A DNA stretch of 64,000 nt, from assembly GCF_000702445.1 (NCBI RefSeq), contig NZ_JNIF01000004.1, forward strand, positions 744,001-808,000, in the 5' to 3' direction. The notes beneath the pieces were generated by a model. The model had not been told where the DNA came from and searched no databases. It saw only the letters and a program-made list of their open reading frames with translations. Positions 35,464 through 44,549 of this stretch are shown one piece after another. How positions within the stretch are numbered: the stretch's first letter is position 1; the number at the start of each line of letters is the position of its first letter. The position numbers were made by a program, and so were the translations under genes. The stretch comes from Bryobacter aggregatus MPL3. GTDB lineage: Bacteria > Acidobacteriota > Terriglobia > Bryobacterales > Bryobacteraceae.

Positions 35464-37319
35464 CGAGTTCCTCCCCGGGCAAGCTTCTGTGCCGGGATTG
35501 TGATTTGTGTGGTCGCCGGCCAGTAGCCCGGCAGTTCCTCAAATACCTGCAGGTGTTTACCAGCTGCGAGTAAGTGGCGCCAGCGGGGCAACTGCTCCAC
35601 CAGTTCGCTTTTTCGCGAGGGCGCTGTGGGCTGGATTCCGAGAATGCGAGGATGTGCGGTCGCGGTCGGAATCTCGCCATCGTCATTCAATTCTTCATTC
35701 ATCTTTTCGGCTGCGGTGAGCCCAGTCAGATGGATTTTGATGTCCTTCCCCGGGCGCTGGCCGCTGAGACGGATCATCGTGTGAGCGAGCTCATAGATAT
35801 TCACGGGTGCGCCCATCTCAAGCATGAAGATGCCGCCTGTTTCGGCAAACGCTCCTGCCTGCAGCACCAGGCGAACGGCCTCGGGAATCGACATAAAGAA
35901 GCGGGTGGCCTTGCGGTCGGTGACGTGGAGATGCCGGCTCTGGCGGAGTTCCTGATCAAAGAGCTGGACCACGCTGCCATTGGATCCGGCAACATTGCCG
36001 AAGCGGACCGTGACAAAGTGCGTTCCATGGCGCTCATTCAACTCCGAGATCACCATCTCGGCCAGGCGCTTGGACAAGCCCATAAAGGAGGTGGGGCGCA
36101 CGGCTTTATCGGTGGAAATGTTGATCATCCGGTCTACTCCGACGGCTGCCGCTGCCAGCGCGACATTGGTGGTGCCGATCAAGTTATTCCGCAACGCAGC
36201 CTGCGGGCGGGCTTCCATCATGCCCACATGCTTATGGGCGGCGGCATGAAAGACCAGCTCGGGCCGCGCCAGTTCAAACTCTTCCCGCAAGGTGTGCTCA
36301 TCGGTAATATCAACCAGCAACGGCACCAGATGCAGCTTGGGGAACTTCTCTTTGAGTTCCCGCAGGATGAAGAAGAGGCAGTTCTCCGAATGGTCTAAAA
36401 GGTAAAGGTGGCTCGGTTCGAGCGCCGCCAACTGCCGGCTCAACTCGCCTCCGATCGAGCCACCCGCGCCGGTCACCAGCACCGGACGATGCTCAATAAA
36501 ATGTTTCAGCTGGTCATAGTGGATGCCCACTTCTTCCCGCTGCAGGAGCACTTCGATGCCCACTTCATCCACCAGCGGAATACTGGTATAGCGGTTTCTA
36601 CGGCCGCTGCGCAGCAGGACATATTCCAGACCTGCATCAATCGTCTTCCGGGTGAGGTGCAGCAACTCGCGGTGCTGGAGCGACGGATAGGCAATGACGA
36701 CGATGCCGCAGCGATGGCGCTTGGCCAGTTCCAAAACTTCCTGGATCGCCCCCAGATAAGGAACGCCAAAGATGAGGCTGGACGGCGGCATCGTCTTCGT
36801 ACTCACGAAACCAACAGGCAGAAAGCGGGGATCGTCAAAGACGGCCTTCAACGATTCAATCGGCTCCTCGCCCAGGACGACGATGGCGCGTTCGCGGGTC
36901 TGGTCCAGGTCGCCTTTCACCCGGCTGGTCACCCGGGCCAGGCTGAAGTAGGTGATGCCCGTGAGGATGCTCAGAAGCGCTTCGATGAGGATCACGGCGC
37001 GGGAGATGCCCAACGGTTGGAGCAGGAGCAGCACGACCAGGCTGAAGCCAAGCGAAGACAGTGCGATCGAGGAGACCAGCGGTGCGAAATCGGCGAAGCT
37101 TCCCGTCGATGCCGGGCGGCGGTTGATATCGAAGGTGACAAAACCAAGAAGGCGCAAAACGACAAGCACGGGCAGAGTGATGGCAATGCTCGCCCAGTCG
37201 GAGGTACTGAGGTGGAACTCAAAGCGCAGCTCAAAAGCCAGGAGGTAGGAGACTGCAGAGAGGAAAATCAGAAACGACAGGGCGAGGCGTTGGGTAGTTT
37301 TTGTCGTTTTCATTTTCAT
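35460..37319 (-). CDS. Membrane-anchored nucleotide-sugar 4,6-dehydratase (CapD/WbpM/PglF family)
   Basis: The 619-residue enzyme has four N-terminal membrane helices, a small Rossmann-like intermediate domain (about residues 145-240), and the catalytic SDR domain. That domain has the NAD motif GAGGSIG (284-290), HAAAHKHVGMME, and STDKAV (402-407), the form in which threonine and aspartate replace the usual active-site tyrosine, as in PglF. It turns UDP-GlcNAc-type sugars into 4-keto-6-deoxy forms. It overlaps both neighbours by 4 nt. Confidence 0.93.
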   Translation of the reverse strand: MKMKTTKTTQRLALSFLIFLSAVSYLLAFELRFEFHLSTSDWASIAITLPVLVVLRLLGFVTFDINRRPASTGSFADFAPLVSSIALSSLGFSLVVLLLLQPLGISRAVILIEALLSILTGITYFSLARVTSRVKGDLDQTRERAIVVLGEEPIESLKAVFDDPRFLPVGFVSTKTMPPSSLIFGVPYLGAIQEVLELAKRHRCGIVVIAYPSLQHRELLHLTRKTIDAGLEYVLLRSGRRNRYTSIPLVDEVGIEVLLQREEVGIHYDQLKHFIEHRPVLVTGAGGSIGGELSRQLAALEPSHLYLLDHSENCLFFILRELKEKFPKLHLVPLLVDITDEHTLREEFELARPELVFHAAAHKHVGMMEARPQAALRNNLIGTTNVALAAAAVGVDRMINISTDKAVRPTSFMGLSKRLAEMVISELNERHGTHFVTVRFGNVAGSNGSVVQLFDQELRQSRHLHVTDRKATRFFMSIPEAVRLVLQAGAFAETGGIFMLEMGAPVNIYELAHTMIRLSGQRPGKDIKIHLTGLTAAEKMNEELNDDGEIPTATAHPRILGIQPTAPSRKSELVEQLPRWRHLLAAGKHLQVFEELPGYWPATTQITIPAQKLARGGTR

Positions 37320-38887
37320 TGCACGGGTTCGCTTTCCGTAGTGGAGATCACTTCCTGGTGCAGCGGAACGGGCAGCGAACTGAGGTTCGTTGGATCGAGC
37401 CGTTTGCGGTGGAAGGCGGCCGCATCTCCCGGTCCGGCCAGGGGCACCCGGATCGGGGCGGATTGTACGATGCGCGCTGCCGCAATCGCATGAGGGAGCG
37501 CATAGACCACATATTCCGTAATCAGGCTGGCTGCTGCGGCAAAGAAGCAGGCTGCCAGAAAGCCCAGTGCGAGAACGAAGCTGCGATGATTGCTGACCGG
37601 GGCCAGCGGTACCGCCGCCGCTTCGAGGATCGAGGCTTGCATTCCGCTGATGCCGGCTGCCAGATCGGCCGCTTGCGCCTCTTGTTCCTTCTTGAGAAAG
37701 AGCAGATAGGTGTCTTCTGCAATCTTTGCCTTCCGGGTCAGTTCCTCCAACCGGATCGAGAACTCTTCCATCTGGGCGCTGGCCCCACGCACACGGCTGG
37801 CGGCACCGGTCAATGCGACTTCCCGGGCCCGCAGCCCGGCCAGCGAGGACTCGAGCCGCAGCTTTTCTGCCGAGAGGCTCTGGTGGAGCGGATTCAGGCT
37901 TTCGGTTCGTTCAACCACTCGAAAGCTCTGTTCGCGTTCGAGCATCTCTTTGACGGTTGCAATCTGTTTTTCCAGCTGTTTCACATTCCGGTTGGACGGA
38001 TCATATTTGCTGAGCAGGTCGGTGCGCTGGACTTCGAGTTGCAGCAACTGGCTCTTCAGCCCTTCCACCAGTCCGGTGCTGGCAGCCGTTCTGCGGTTGC
38101 TCTCGATTGCCGAAGGTTGTTGCGCCAGTTGTGCCTGGATGGCGGCCAGTTTGTCGCGTGCTTCGGCGATCTGGCTGCGGACCTCTTCGAGTCCACTTTC
38201 GAGGTCGCTGCCGCGGCGCACGGCAGACTGCCGTTGTTCGAGCAGCATCGGCGTGCTCGATTCCTGGCGGAGCAGATCAAGCTCTTCTTGCGCGGCGGCC
38301 CACTGGGCCTCCACTTCCTGCAACTTGGCTGTGTACAGGGTGGCAGTGGCAGGGTGTTGGTTCAGTTGTTTCTGCTTGGACAGATAGATCTCCCCGAGCA
38401 GATTCAAAATGCGCGCGCTGTTTTCTGCGCTCCGGTCGCGGTATTTCACCTGGATTAGATTCGTTCCGGTCAAGCCTGTGGCCTTGATGTCGTTTTCGAG
38501 TGTCTCGACGCCCTTGGCTCCCATCCCTGTCTTCCGGGCCAACTCTTCAAGCACGCTGCGGGACTTCAGGATCTCGACTTCGGCAACCCCGGAATCGTGG
38601 TTCGGCGTCCCGGCTGTTTCTGGCTGGCCGGAAAGGCGGATGCGCATTTCGGCTTCATAGAGGGGTGGTTTGAAAAACGTATATCCAACGGCGGATCCAA
38701 ACACTCCCAGAAAGGTGAGGAGAATGGGCCAGCGGCGGCGTAGGATCAGGGCCAGAATGGTGCCGACCTCGGCCGTACCGGCGACGCGTAGATCCTGCGA
38801 ATCCGTTCTGCGATGCTGCGCTCCTCTGCTAGGAGTCCGGCGTGCGGTGCGATTGGAGGGGAGTTGGGGCAGGCTGTTCATCTCCAT
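37316..38887 (-). CDS. Polysaccharide co-polymerase/chain-length protein, Wzz/GumC family without kinase domain
   Basis: The 523-residue protein has a first membrane helix (WPILLTFLGVFGSAVGYTF), a Wzz-type periplasmic head (YEAEMRIRLSG), a coiled coil of about 200 residues with many Gln/Leu/Glu heptads, and a second helix near the end (FVLALGFLAACFFAAAASLI). It stops after a short cytoplasmic tail; no Walker A kinase domain follows. Proteins of this kind control polymer length and connect to the outer membrane export protein. The ATG chosen is 4 bp after the export-gene stop with GGAG in front; another start 21 nt upstream would overlap. Confidence 0.9.
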   Translation of the reverse strand: MEMNSLPQLPSNRTARRTPSRGAQHRRTDSQDLRVAGTAEVGTILALILRRRWPILLTFLGVFGSAVGYTFFKPPLYEAEMRIRLSGQPETAGTPNHDSGVAEVEILKSRSVLEELARKTGMGAKGVETLENDIKATGLTGTNLIQVKYRDRSAENSARILNLLGEIYLSKQKQLNQHPATATLYTAKLQEVEAQWAAAQEELDLLRQESSTPMLLEQRQSAVRRGSDLESGLEEVRSQIAEARDKLAAIQAQLAQQPSAIESNRRTAASTGLVEGLKSQLLQLEVQRTDLLSKYDPSNRNVKQLEKQIATVKEMLEREQSFRVVERTESLNPLHQSLSAEKLRLESSLAGLRAREVALTGAASRVRGASAQMEEFSIRLEELTRKAKIAEDTYLLFLKKEQEAQAADLAAGISGMQASILEAAAVPLAPVSNHRSFVLALGFLAACFFAAAASLITEYVVYALPHAIAAARIVQSAPIRVPLAGPGDAAAFHRKRLDPTNLSSLPVPLHQEVISTTESEPVQ

Positions 38888-38891
38888 GTTG

Positions 38892-39521
38892 CTATCTCCA
38901 GAGAACACCCGAACTTAAGATAAAGCCCAGTTGCGTGGCACTCAGAATACGTTCGACATTGGCAAAGGGCGAACGGGAAACGTAAACGGCATCCCCACTT
39001 CGCAACGCAAGATCTTCCTCAAAATGACCCTTCTCGAGAATCTCCCGGGTCCGGATCCGCTTGGTCTCGTACTGGGCACTCGAGATCCGGCGCACCAGCA
39101 AAACCTCGCCCCGTTTGGCGTCGCGGGTAAATCCACCGGCAATGGCAAGGGCGTCGGTCAGCGAGACATTGCCCTTAAGATCAAAGCGGCCTGGCTTGGA
39201 GACTTCTCCATTGACGACAAACCAGGGCTTTTCGAATTCCTTGAGAACGATGCTGATCTCCGGTTCGACGAGAATCTTTGCATACACCTTTGCGATGGCG
39301 TCACGAGCTTCGGCAACAGACAGGCCGGACAGTTTGAGATCTTCGACGCTCTTGAGCTGGACAAAACCGTCGGGGTGGATGGTGAGGGTCTGCGTGAATT
39401 CTGGAGTGAGCCGGAACTGCACTTCCATGACATCGCCGACTTGGAGTTGGTACCGGGGTTGGCGATCGGCAAACTGGCCAAAGCATAGAGTGGCTGCCAG
39501 CAGAAGAAATGCACGTATCAT
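38892..39521 (-). CDS. Polysaccharide export protein (OPX/Wza family)
   Basis: The 209-residue exported protein has a signal peptide (MIRAFLLLAATLCFGQ), then the polysaccharide export domain (YQLQVGDVMEVQFRLTPEF and PDGFVQLKSVEDLKLSG) and an SLBB-like segment (WFVVNGEVSKPGRFDLKGN). It is shorter than E. coli Wza and has no lipobox cysteine, so it may work with a separate outer-membrane channel. It is the first gene of the glycan operon and its start lies beside the long divergent leader region. Confidence 0.9.
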   Translation of the reverse strand: MIRAFLLLAATLCFGQFADRQPRYQLQVGDVMEVQFRLTPEFTQTLTIHPDGFVQLKSVEDLKLSGLSVAEARDAIAKVYAKILVEPEISIVLKEFEKPWFVVNGEVSKPGRFDLKGNVSLTDALAIAGGFTRDAKRGEVLLVRRISSAQYETKRIRTREILEKGHFEEDLALRSGDAVYVSRSPFANVERILSATQLGFILSSGVLWR

Positions 39522-39873
39522 TGCGTATTGGCATCGTAGAATCTGAACCTAAGGTCTTCAATGGGCCTCTAGTACTGAGACCGTTTCGATCGCGCCAGAC
39601 CTAGGGCTCTTTCTGGCCGCCCCACGCACCCTCCCTCCAATACCCGGACAAAGAGAAGTGTGTTGAAAATAATGGCAATTGGGATTGTCATACCCCTAAA
39701 GCACTTAGGAGAAAAGACTTAGATTGAATCCGTGTAGGCAGGACGAAAGTTCCGGGGAAATAGTTCTAAGTGGGTACCATAGAACTGATGGATCTTCCCG
39801 GTGATCCACATTAAAAAAAAACGAAGTGGATTCAATCCGCTACACTGCAAGCAAAAGCGTGTTTGGAGCCTCT
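39522..39873. promoter_or_regulatory. Divergent regulatory region of the glycan operon and the GT4 gene
   Basis: This 352-bp gap holds a quasi-palindrome R-GATTSAATCC twice (39721-39731 and 39828-39838), which also makes a 10-bp inverted repeat around a central part with two hairpins: GTTCTA/TAGAAC (39763-39785) and TGGATC/GATCCA (39789-39808). A GGAC-GAAA-GTTC element at 39741-39752 could form a GNRA-type loop. The sequence CCTAA-AGCAC-TTAGG occurs at 39695-39709. It could be a pair of operators or a structured leader RNA for the GT4 gene. Confidence 0.45.
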
Positions 39874-41025
39874 GTGAACTGGGTCATTCTTACGGGATCC
39901 TATCCGCCGGATGAAGGCGGAATTGCCGACTATACGCTGGTTTTAGCCAAGCGTCTGGCGGAGGCAGGTGACCGGGTCTGGTTGTGGAGCGGACCTGAAA
40001 CAAGAGTTGGGGAACGGCCCTTAGTTGAAGGGGTCGAGGTTCTTCGTCTGGGGAGTCACTTCACTCCGCGTGGGCTTCTCGAACTGGAGCGGCAACTCCG
40101 GAAAGTGCCCCCACCTTACCGGATCCTGGTGCAATATGTTCCTCAGGCCTTTGGGCCCAGGGTACACAGCCGTTTTCGGGGATTACCGGCCTGGTTTTGT
40201 CTCTGGCTGCTGTTGCGCAAGCCTGCCAATACCACGGTCATGATGCATGAAACGTTGGTGAGTGCCGAGGCCGGGTCGGACTGGCGCGCGCGCCTTCTGC
40301 ACTATGTGACGCGCTTGATGTTACGCTGGCTCGCCAAGGCGGCGGACCGGATCTTTCTCTCCACCGAGGCCTGGCTGCCGCAGGTACTTCCTTTGGCCCG
40401 GCCGGGTGTGCCGGTGACGGCCTTGCCAGTTCCGAGCAATGTCGCGGAATCTTATGATGCAGACCTTGCCAGCCAATTACGTGCAGAAGTCTTGGGTGAT
40501 GGGACTCTTCTTTTGGGTCACTTTGGTACTTATCGCGAACCGGTTTCCGATCTAATCGCCAAGTTAGTTCCTCATCTTCTGGCAAATGACCGGGGACGGC
40601 ACTTTCTTCTCATTGGTTCTGGGAGTGAACAATTTCGAGCGGCGCTGATTGCGCAGTATCCGGAACTGGCGGCACGTGTCACTGCAACCGGCGCGTTGAG
40701 TGGAGATGCGATCGCGACGCGCATTGGCGCCTGTGACTTGATGGTGCAACCTTATCCGGACGGCGTCACTTCGCGGCGGGGAACCCTGATGGCTGCCGTG
40801 GCCCTGGCCAAAGCCGTGATTTCTAATGACGGGGACATTACCGAACAACGCTGGCGGGACGCAGGATGCATCGCCATGGTGGATCGCTATGATCCGGCCC
40901 TGTATCTGGAACGAGTGGATTCTCTGATTGCCCGGGGTGCGATGCAGGATCTAGGCCGTGCTGGCTATGCGTTCTATACACGCTATTGCTCTAGCCAGTG
41001 CAGCGCAGACGCGATCCGTAGATAA
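39874..41025 (+). CDS. Glycosyltransferase family 4, divergent from the glycan operon
   Basis: The 383-residue protein begins with VNWVILTGSYPPDEGGIADYT, a typical GT-B N-terminus whose GG loop contacts the acceptor. The C-terminal half has LLGHFGTYREP, LIGSGSEQF and GACDLMVQPYPDGVTSRRGTL in place of the usual GT4 donor site. I place the start at GTG 39874, five nt after GGAG; an in-frame GTG at 39826 would add 16 residues that are not family-like. It should add a sugar to the same polysaccharide, but it is on the other strand and has its own leader. Confidence 0.88.
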   Translation: MNWVILTGSYPPDEGGIADYTLVLAKRLAEAGDRVWLWSGPETRVGERPLVEGVEVLRLGSHFTPRGLLELERQLRKVPPPYRILVQYVPQAFGPRVHSRFRGLPAWFCLWLLLRKPANTTVMMHETLVSAEAGSDWRARLLHYVTRLMLRWLAKAADRIFLSTEAWLPQVLPLARPGVPVTALPVPSNVAESYDADLASQLRAEVLGDGTLLLGHFGTYREPVSDLIAKLVPHLLANDRGRHFLLIGSGSEQFRAALIAQYPELAARVTATGALSGDAIATRIGACDLMVQPYPDGVTSRRGTLMAAVALAKAVISNDGDITEQRWRDAGCIAMVDRYDPALYLERVDSLIARGAMQDLGRAGYAFYTRYCSSQCSADAIRR

Positions 41026-41246
41026 GACTCTGCGGCCCAGCAGGTTCCATAGGTTCTGAGAGTAATTTGCGCTGTAGCATAGCACGGCGAAAATCGCGGT
41101 GCAATGCACTCTTCTTTGGAATGACTTCCTTCGATTAGAATTGATTAGAGTGTGAAACGCACGCCGTAGGCTTCTTCTCTAGCAGTTTGGAACATTACGA
41201 GGTTGCTTGCCCGTGCCGGAAACATTCCTACAGATTTCTGGGAAAC

Positions 41247-44200
41247 ATGGAAAAAGATATGCCGTTTCTCCCCATCGACGGAGAACTTTCCGTCTTGGTG
41301 CGAGAGAAGGACTGGTCCAAAACGCCACTGGGTCCGCTTGAGAAGTGGCCGCAAAGTCTGAAGACAGCGGTAAGCATTCTCTTGAGTTCCCGTTATGCCA
41401 TGTGGCTGTGCTGGGGCCCGGAACTCACGTTTCTTTATAACGATACCTATCGCCCGACACTGGGTTTGAAGCATCCGGGTGCCTTGGGAATGCACACCGA
41501 CGAGGTATGGTCTGAAATCTGGTCCGAGGTTGGCTCGCTTGTTCTCGAAGTGTTGCGCACCGGGGAATCGACATACGTTGCCGAACTGCTGCTCCTTCTG
41601 GAGCGAAACGGCTTCAAGGAAGAGACCTATCACACCTTCTCTTATTGCCCTTTGTTTGGGGATGACGGCAACGTGATGGGGCTCTTCTGTGTGGTCAACG
41701 AGGAGACGGAGCGGATTGTCGGGGATCGTCGGATGACGACACTGCGGCAACTGGGCGCCTCCTTAGCGGGAACGACGACCCAACGCAATGTTCTGGCAGC
41801 GGTTGAGGGAAGCCTGGGCGCCAATAAGAAAGACTTCCCGTTTTCTCTCCTGTATCTTTATGACCCGGAGGGGATCCCGCGGCTGGCCTGTAGTACAGGT
41901 TTTCCAGAGGGCCATCCCGCCATCTGCGGTGTCGCCGATGCATGGCTGGCGGGCGATATGGATACGAATCCTCAGACGCGCATTGTCAGCGGCTTTGCTT
42001 CCCGCTGGCAACCGGCTGCGGTGCCTACGGGCGATTGGGACCGGGAGCCGGATCAACTCGTGTTCGTGCCCATCCCCCGCCAAGGCCAGGCACAGCCGGC
42101 TGGTTTTCTGGCAGCGGCGATGAATCCCTACCGGCAATGGGATGAGTCGTATCAGAACTCGATCCAGTTGATGGTGAGCCAGATTGCCGCCAGCCTGGCG
42201 GGCTCCAGAGCCTATGAAGAGGAACAACGCCGCTCCGCAGGGTTGGCTGAGCTGGACCGAGCCAAGACGGCGTTCTTCTCAAATGTGAGTCACGAATTCC
42301 GCACCCCTTTGACCTTGATGCTTGGTCCGGTGGAGGACATTCTTTGGGGGGCCGGGCCCATTGACCTGACGGCGCACCGGGAGCAACTGCATCTGGTGTA
42401 TCGCAACGGCAAACGCCTGCAACGGCTGGTGAATTCGCTGTTGGAGTTTTCACGGCTGGAAGCGGGGCGGGCGCAAGCCAACTATGAGGCCACCGATTTG
42501 GCCTCCTTCACTGCCGATCTCGCCTCCAGCTTTCGATCGGCGATGGACCGTGCGGGTCTCCGCTATGTCGTGGATTGCAGCAGCCTGACAGAATCTGTCT
42601 ATGTCGACAGGCAGATGTGGGAAAAGGTGGTGCTGAATCTGATCTCGAATGCCTTCAAGTACACGCTGAGCGGCACAGTCACGGTTCGCTTGACGAAGGA
42701 GGAGGGCTCGGCGGTGCTGGTCGTCTCGGACACGGGAAGCGGCATTCCCTCCTCGGAACTGAGCCATATTTTCGAACGCTTTCATCGCGTTGCAGGAGCT
42801 TTGGGCCGCACCAGCGAAGGGACAGGAATCGGGCTGACGATCGTGCAGGAGCTGGTCCGGCTTCATGGAGGTGAAATTTCGGTCCAGAGCGAAGAGGGAA
42901 CGGGGAGCAGCTTTCGAGTTGCGATCCCCTTGGGTACCGCACATCTGCCGGTAGAGCAAAGCCAATCGCTGCGGCCGCTTTTTTCTCATACGGTGCAAGA
43001 GAACTCGTTTGTGGAAGAAGCTCTGATGTGGCTGGATCTGTCTGAGACTTCCATTCCTTCCAGCCGGCCCAGCGCAGCCGAAGGGCTCCCCAGGGTTTTG
43101 GTAGCCGATGATAACGCGGATACACGGAGTTACATCGTGAGGATTCTCGGTGCGAACTATGCCGTGGAAGCAGTCTCCAATGGAAAGCTCGCGCTGGCGG
43201 CTGCCACGGAGAATCTCCCGGAACTGATTCTGGCGGACGTGATGATGCCGGAGATGGACGGCTTTGGGTTGTTAAGTGCGCTTCGAGCTTCACCCAAAAC
43301 CCGTGCTGTGCCGGTCATGCTTTTGTCGGCTCGTGCGGGAGAAGAGGCAAGCGTAGAGGGCCTGGAAGCAGGTGCGGATGATTATCTGGTCAAGCCCTTT
43401 ACCTCAAGGGAACTGTTGGCGCGCGTTGCCGCCCATGTCTCCTTGGGGAGAGCGCGCAAAGAGATGAACGACCAGATGACCCGTACTTTTGAACAGGCTC
43501 CGGTTCCGATCTGTGTGTTGCGTGGACCAGAGCTGCGCTACGAACTAGCCAATGCTCCCTATCTGGATCTGCTCTCCACGTCCGATGTACTGGGCCACAC
43601 TTTTCTTGAGGTGATTCCGGAGTTGAGTGGGGCTCCTGTGTATGAGACGCTCCGCCGTGTCCGGGAAACTGGAGAGTCCTACGTGGGGATCGAGGAGTTG
43701 GTGAAGTACGATCGGGACCGGGATGGAAATGTTGAGGATCACTGGTTCAATGTCCTCTATCACCCGTTGCGTGACGATGACGAATCTGTCAGTGGCGTGA
43801 TTGTTGTTGCCAGCGATGTCACTGCGCAACGTACTGCCCGGCTGGAGCTTGAGGCTGCGAACCGGGAGTTGGAGGAATTTGCCTATGTGGCGAGCCACGA
43901 TCTCCAGGAACCTTTGCGGGCGATCAATATCTTTACGCAGCAACTGATTCGGAAGTGCGTACCTGCGGAGAACATCCAGGCAAAGCAATATGCAGCATTT
44001 ATTCATCAGGGCGTCACACGGATGGAGGAATTGATCAAGGATTTGCTTTCCTATTCGAGAACGATCACTTCCGAAAAACAGGTGGTTGGATCGGTCAATC
44101 TCAGCGAGGCACTGGAAAAAGCAAAGCTGAGTCTGGCCACGCAGATTGAGGAATGTGGGGTGACGATCAAAAACGAAAAGCTTCCCTGTGTATACGGCGA

Positions 44201-44540
44201 TGAGCTGCAAATGACACAGGTATTCCAGAATCTGATTTCCAACTCGATCAAATATCGACGTGCCGATGTGGCGCCGATGATTCACATCCGCGCGGCAAGC
44301 CAGGGCGGGGAATGGCTAGTGAGCGTCGAAGACAACGGGATTGGCTTTGATTCCCAATATGCCGAGCGGATCTTTGGACTCTTCAAGCGGCTCCACAACG
44401 AGGACTATCCCGGTACCGGTCTAGGACTGGCCATCTGTAAGCGGATCATCGAACGCTTTGGGGGGAAGATCTGGGCGGAAGGGCACCCCGGCGTCGGGGC
44501 GAGTGTCTACTTCAAGCTTCAAACCTCTTCGGAATGTTAG
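41247..44540 (+). CDS. Hybrid sensor kinase with two histidine kinase modules and a central receiver
   Basis: The 1097-residue protein has an N-terminal PAS-like domain, a GAF-like domain (about residues 165-325), and a first HisKA/HATPase unit with the phospho-acceptor in SNVSHEFRTPL (His349). A receiver follows with Asp664 in ILADVMMPEMDG. After it come a second PAS domain and a second kinase unit with YVASHDLQEPL (His884) and an N-box FQNLISNSIKY. There is no membrane segment, so the sensing is cytosolic. The start is set at MEKDMPFLPIDG; the open frame extends 20 codons upstream. No cognate regulator is adjacent. Signal and output are unknown. Confidence 0.92.
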   Translation: MEKDMPFLPIDGELSVLVREKDWSKTPLGPLEKWPQSLKTAVSILLSSRYAMWLCWGPELTFLYNDTYRPTLGLKHPGALGMHTDEVWSEIWSEVGSLVLEVLRTGESTYVAELLLLLERNGFKEETYHTFSYCPLFGDDGNVMGLFCVVNEETERIVGDRRMTTLRQLGASLAGTTTQRNVLAAVEGSLGANKKDFPFSLLYLYDPEGIPRLACSTGFPEGHPAICGVADAWLAGDMDTNPQTRIVSGFASRWQPAAVPTGDWDREPDQLVFVPIPRQGQAQPAGFLAAAMNPYRQWDESYQNSIQLMVSQIAASLAGSRAYEEEQRRSAGLAELDRAKTAFFSNVSHEFRTPLTLMLGPVEDILWGAGPIDLTAHREQLHLVYRNGKRLQRLVNSLLEFSRLEAGRAQANYEATDLASFTADLASSFRSAMDRAGLRYVVDCSSLTESVYVDRQMWEKVVLNLISNAFKYTLSGTVTVRLTKEEGSAVLVVSDTGSGIPSSELSHIFERFHRVAGALGRTSEGTGIGLTIVQELVRLHGGEISVQSEEGTGSSFRVAIPLGTAHLPVEQSQSLRPLFSHTVQENSFVEEALMWLDLSETSIPSSRPSAAEGLPRVLVADDNADTRSYIVRILGANYAVEAVSNGKLALAAATENLPELILADVMMPEMDGFGLLSALRASPKTRAVPVMLLSARAGEEASVEGLEAGADDYLVKPFTSRELLARVAAHVSLGRARKEMNDQMTRTFEQAPVPICVLRGPELRYELANAPYLDLLSTSDVLGHTFLEVIPELSGAPVYETLRRVRETGESYVGIEELVKYDRDRDGNVEDHWFNVLYHPLRDDDESVSGVIVVASDVTAQRTARLELEAANRELEEFAYVASHDLQEPLRAINIFTQQLIRKCVPAENIQAKQYAAFIHQGVTRMEELIKDLLSYSRTITSEKQVVGSVNLSEALEKAKLSLATQIEECGVTIKNEKLPCVYGDELQMTQVFQNLISNSIKYRRADVAPMIHIRAASQGGEWLVSVEDNGIGFDSQYAERIFGLFKRLHNEDYPGTGLGLAICKRIIERFGGKIWAEGHPGVGASVYFKLQTSSEC

Positions 44541-44549
44541 CCTGAACGA

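Noticed and set aside
39673-39688. A sigma-54-like promoter TGGCA...TTGT before the GT4 gene
   Set aside because: The spacing between the two parts is one base too long and the GC of the -12 part is missing.
39722-39838. A c-di-GMP (GEMM) riboswitch in the leader
   Set aside because: The conserved GEMM core sequences are absent. Only hairpins and the outer stem can be supported.
39826-39840. A tRNA T-arm-like GTGGA-TTCAA-TCCGC
   Set aside because: The loop has 5 bases, not 7, and no acceptor or anticodon arm can be found around it.
41133-41149. Direct repeat GATTAGA at a 10-bp period before the sensor kinase gene
   Set aside because: Only 7 bases and AT-rich; such a repeat is expected by chance in a gap of this size.
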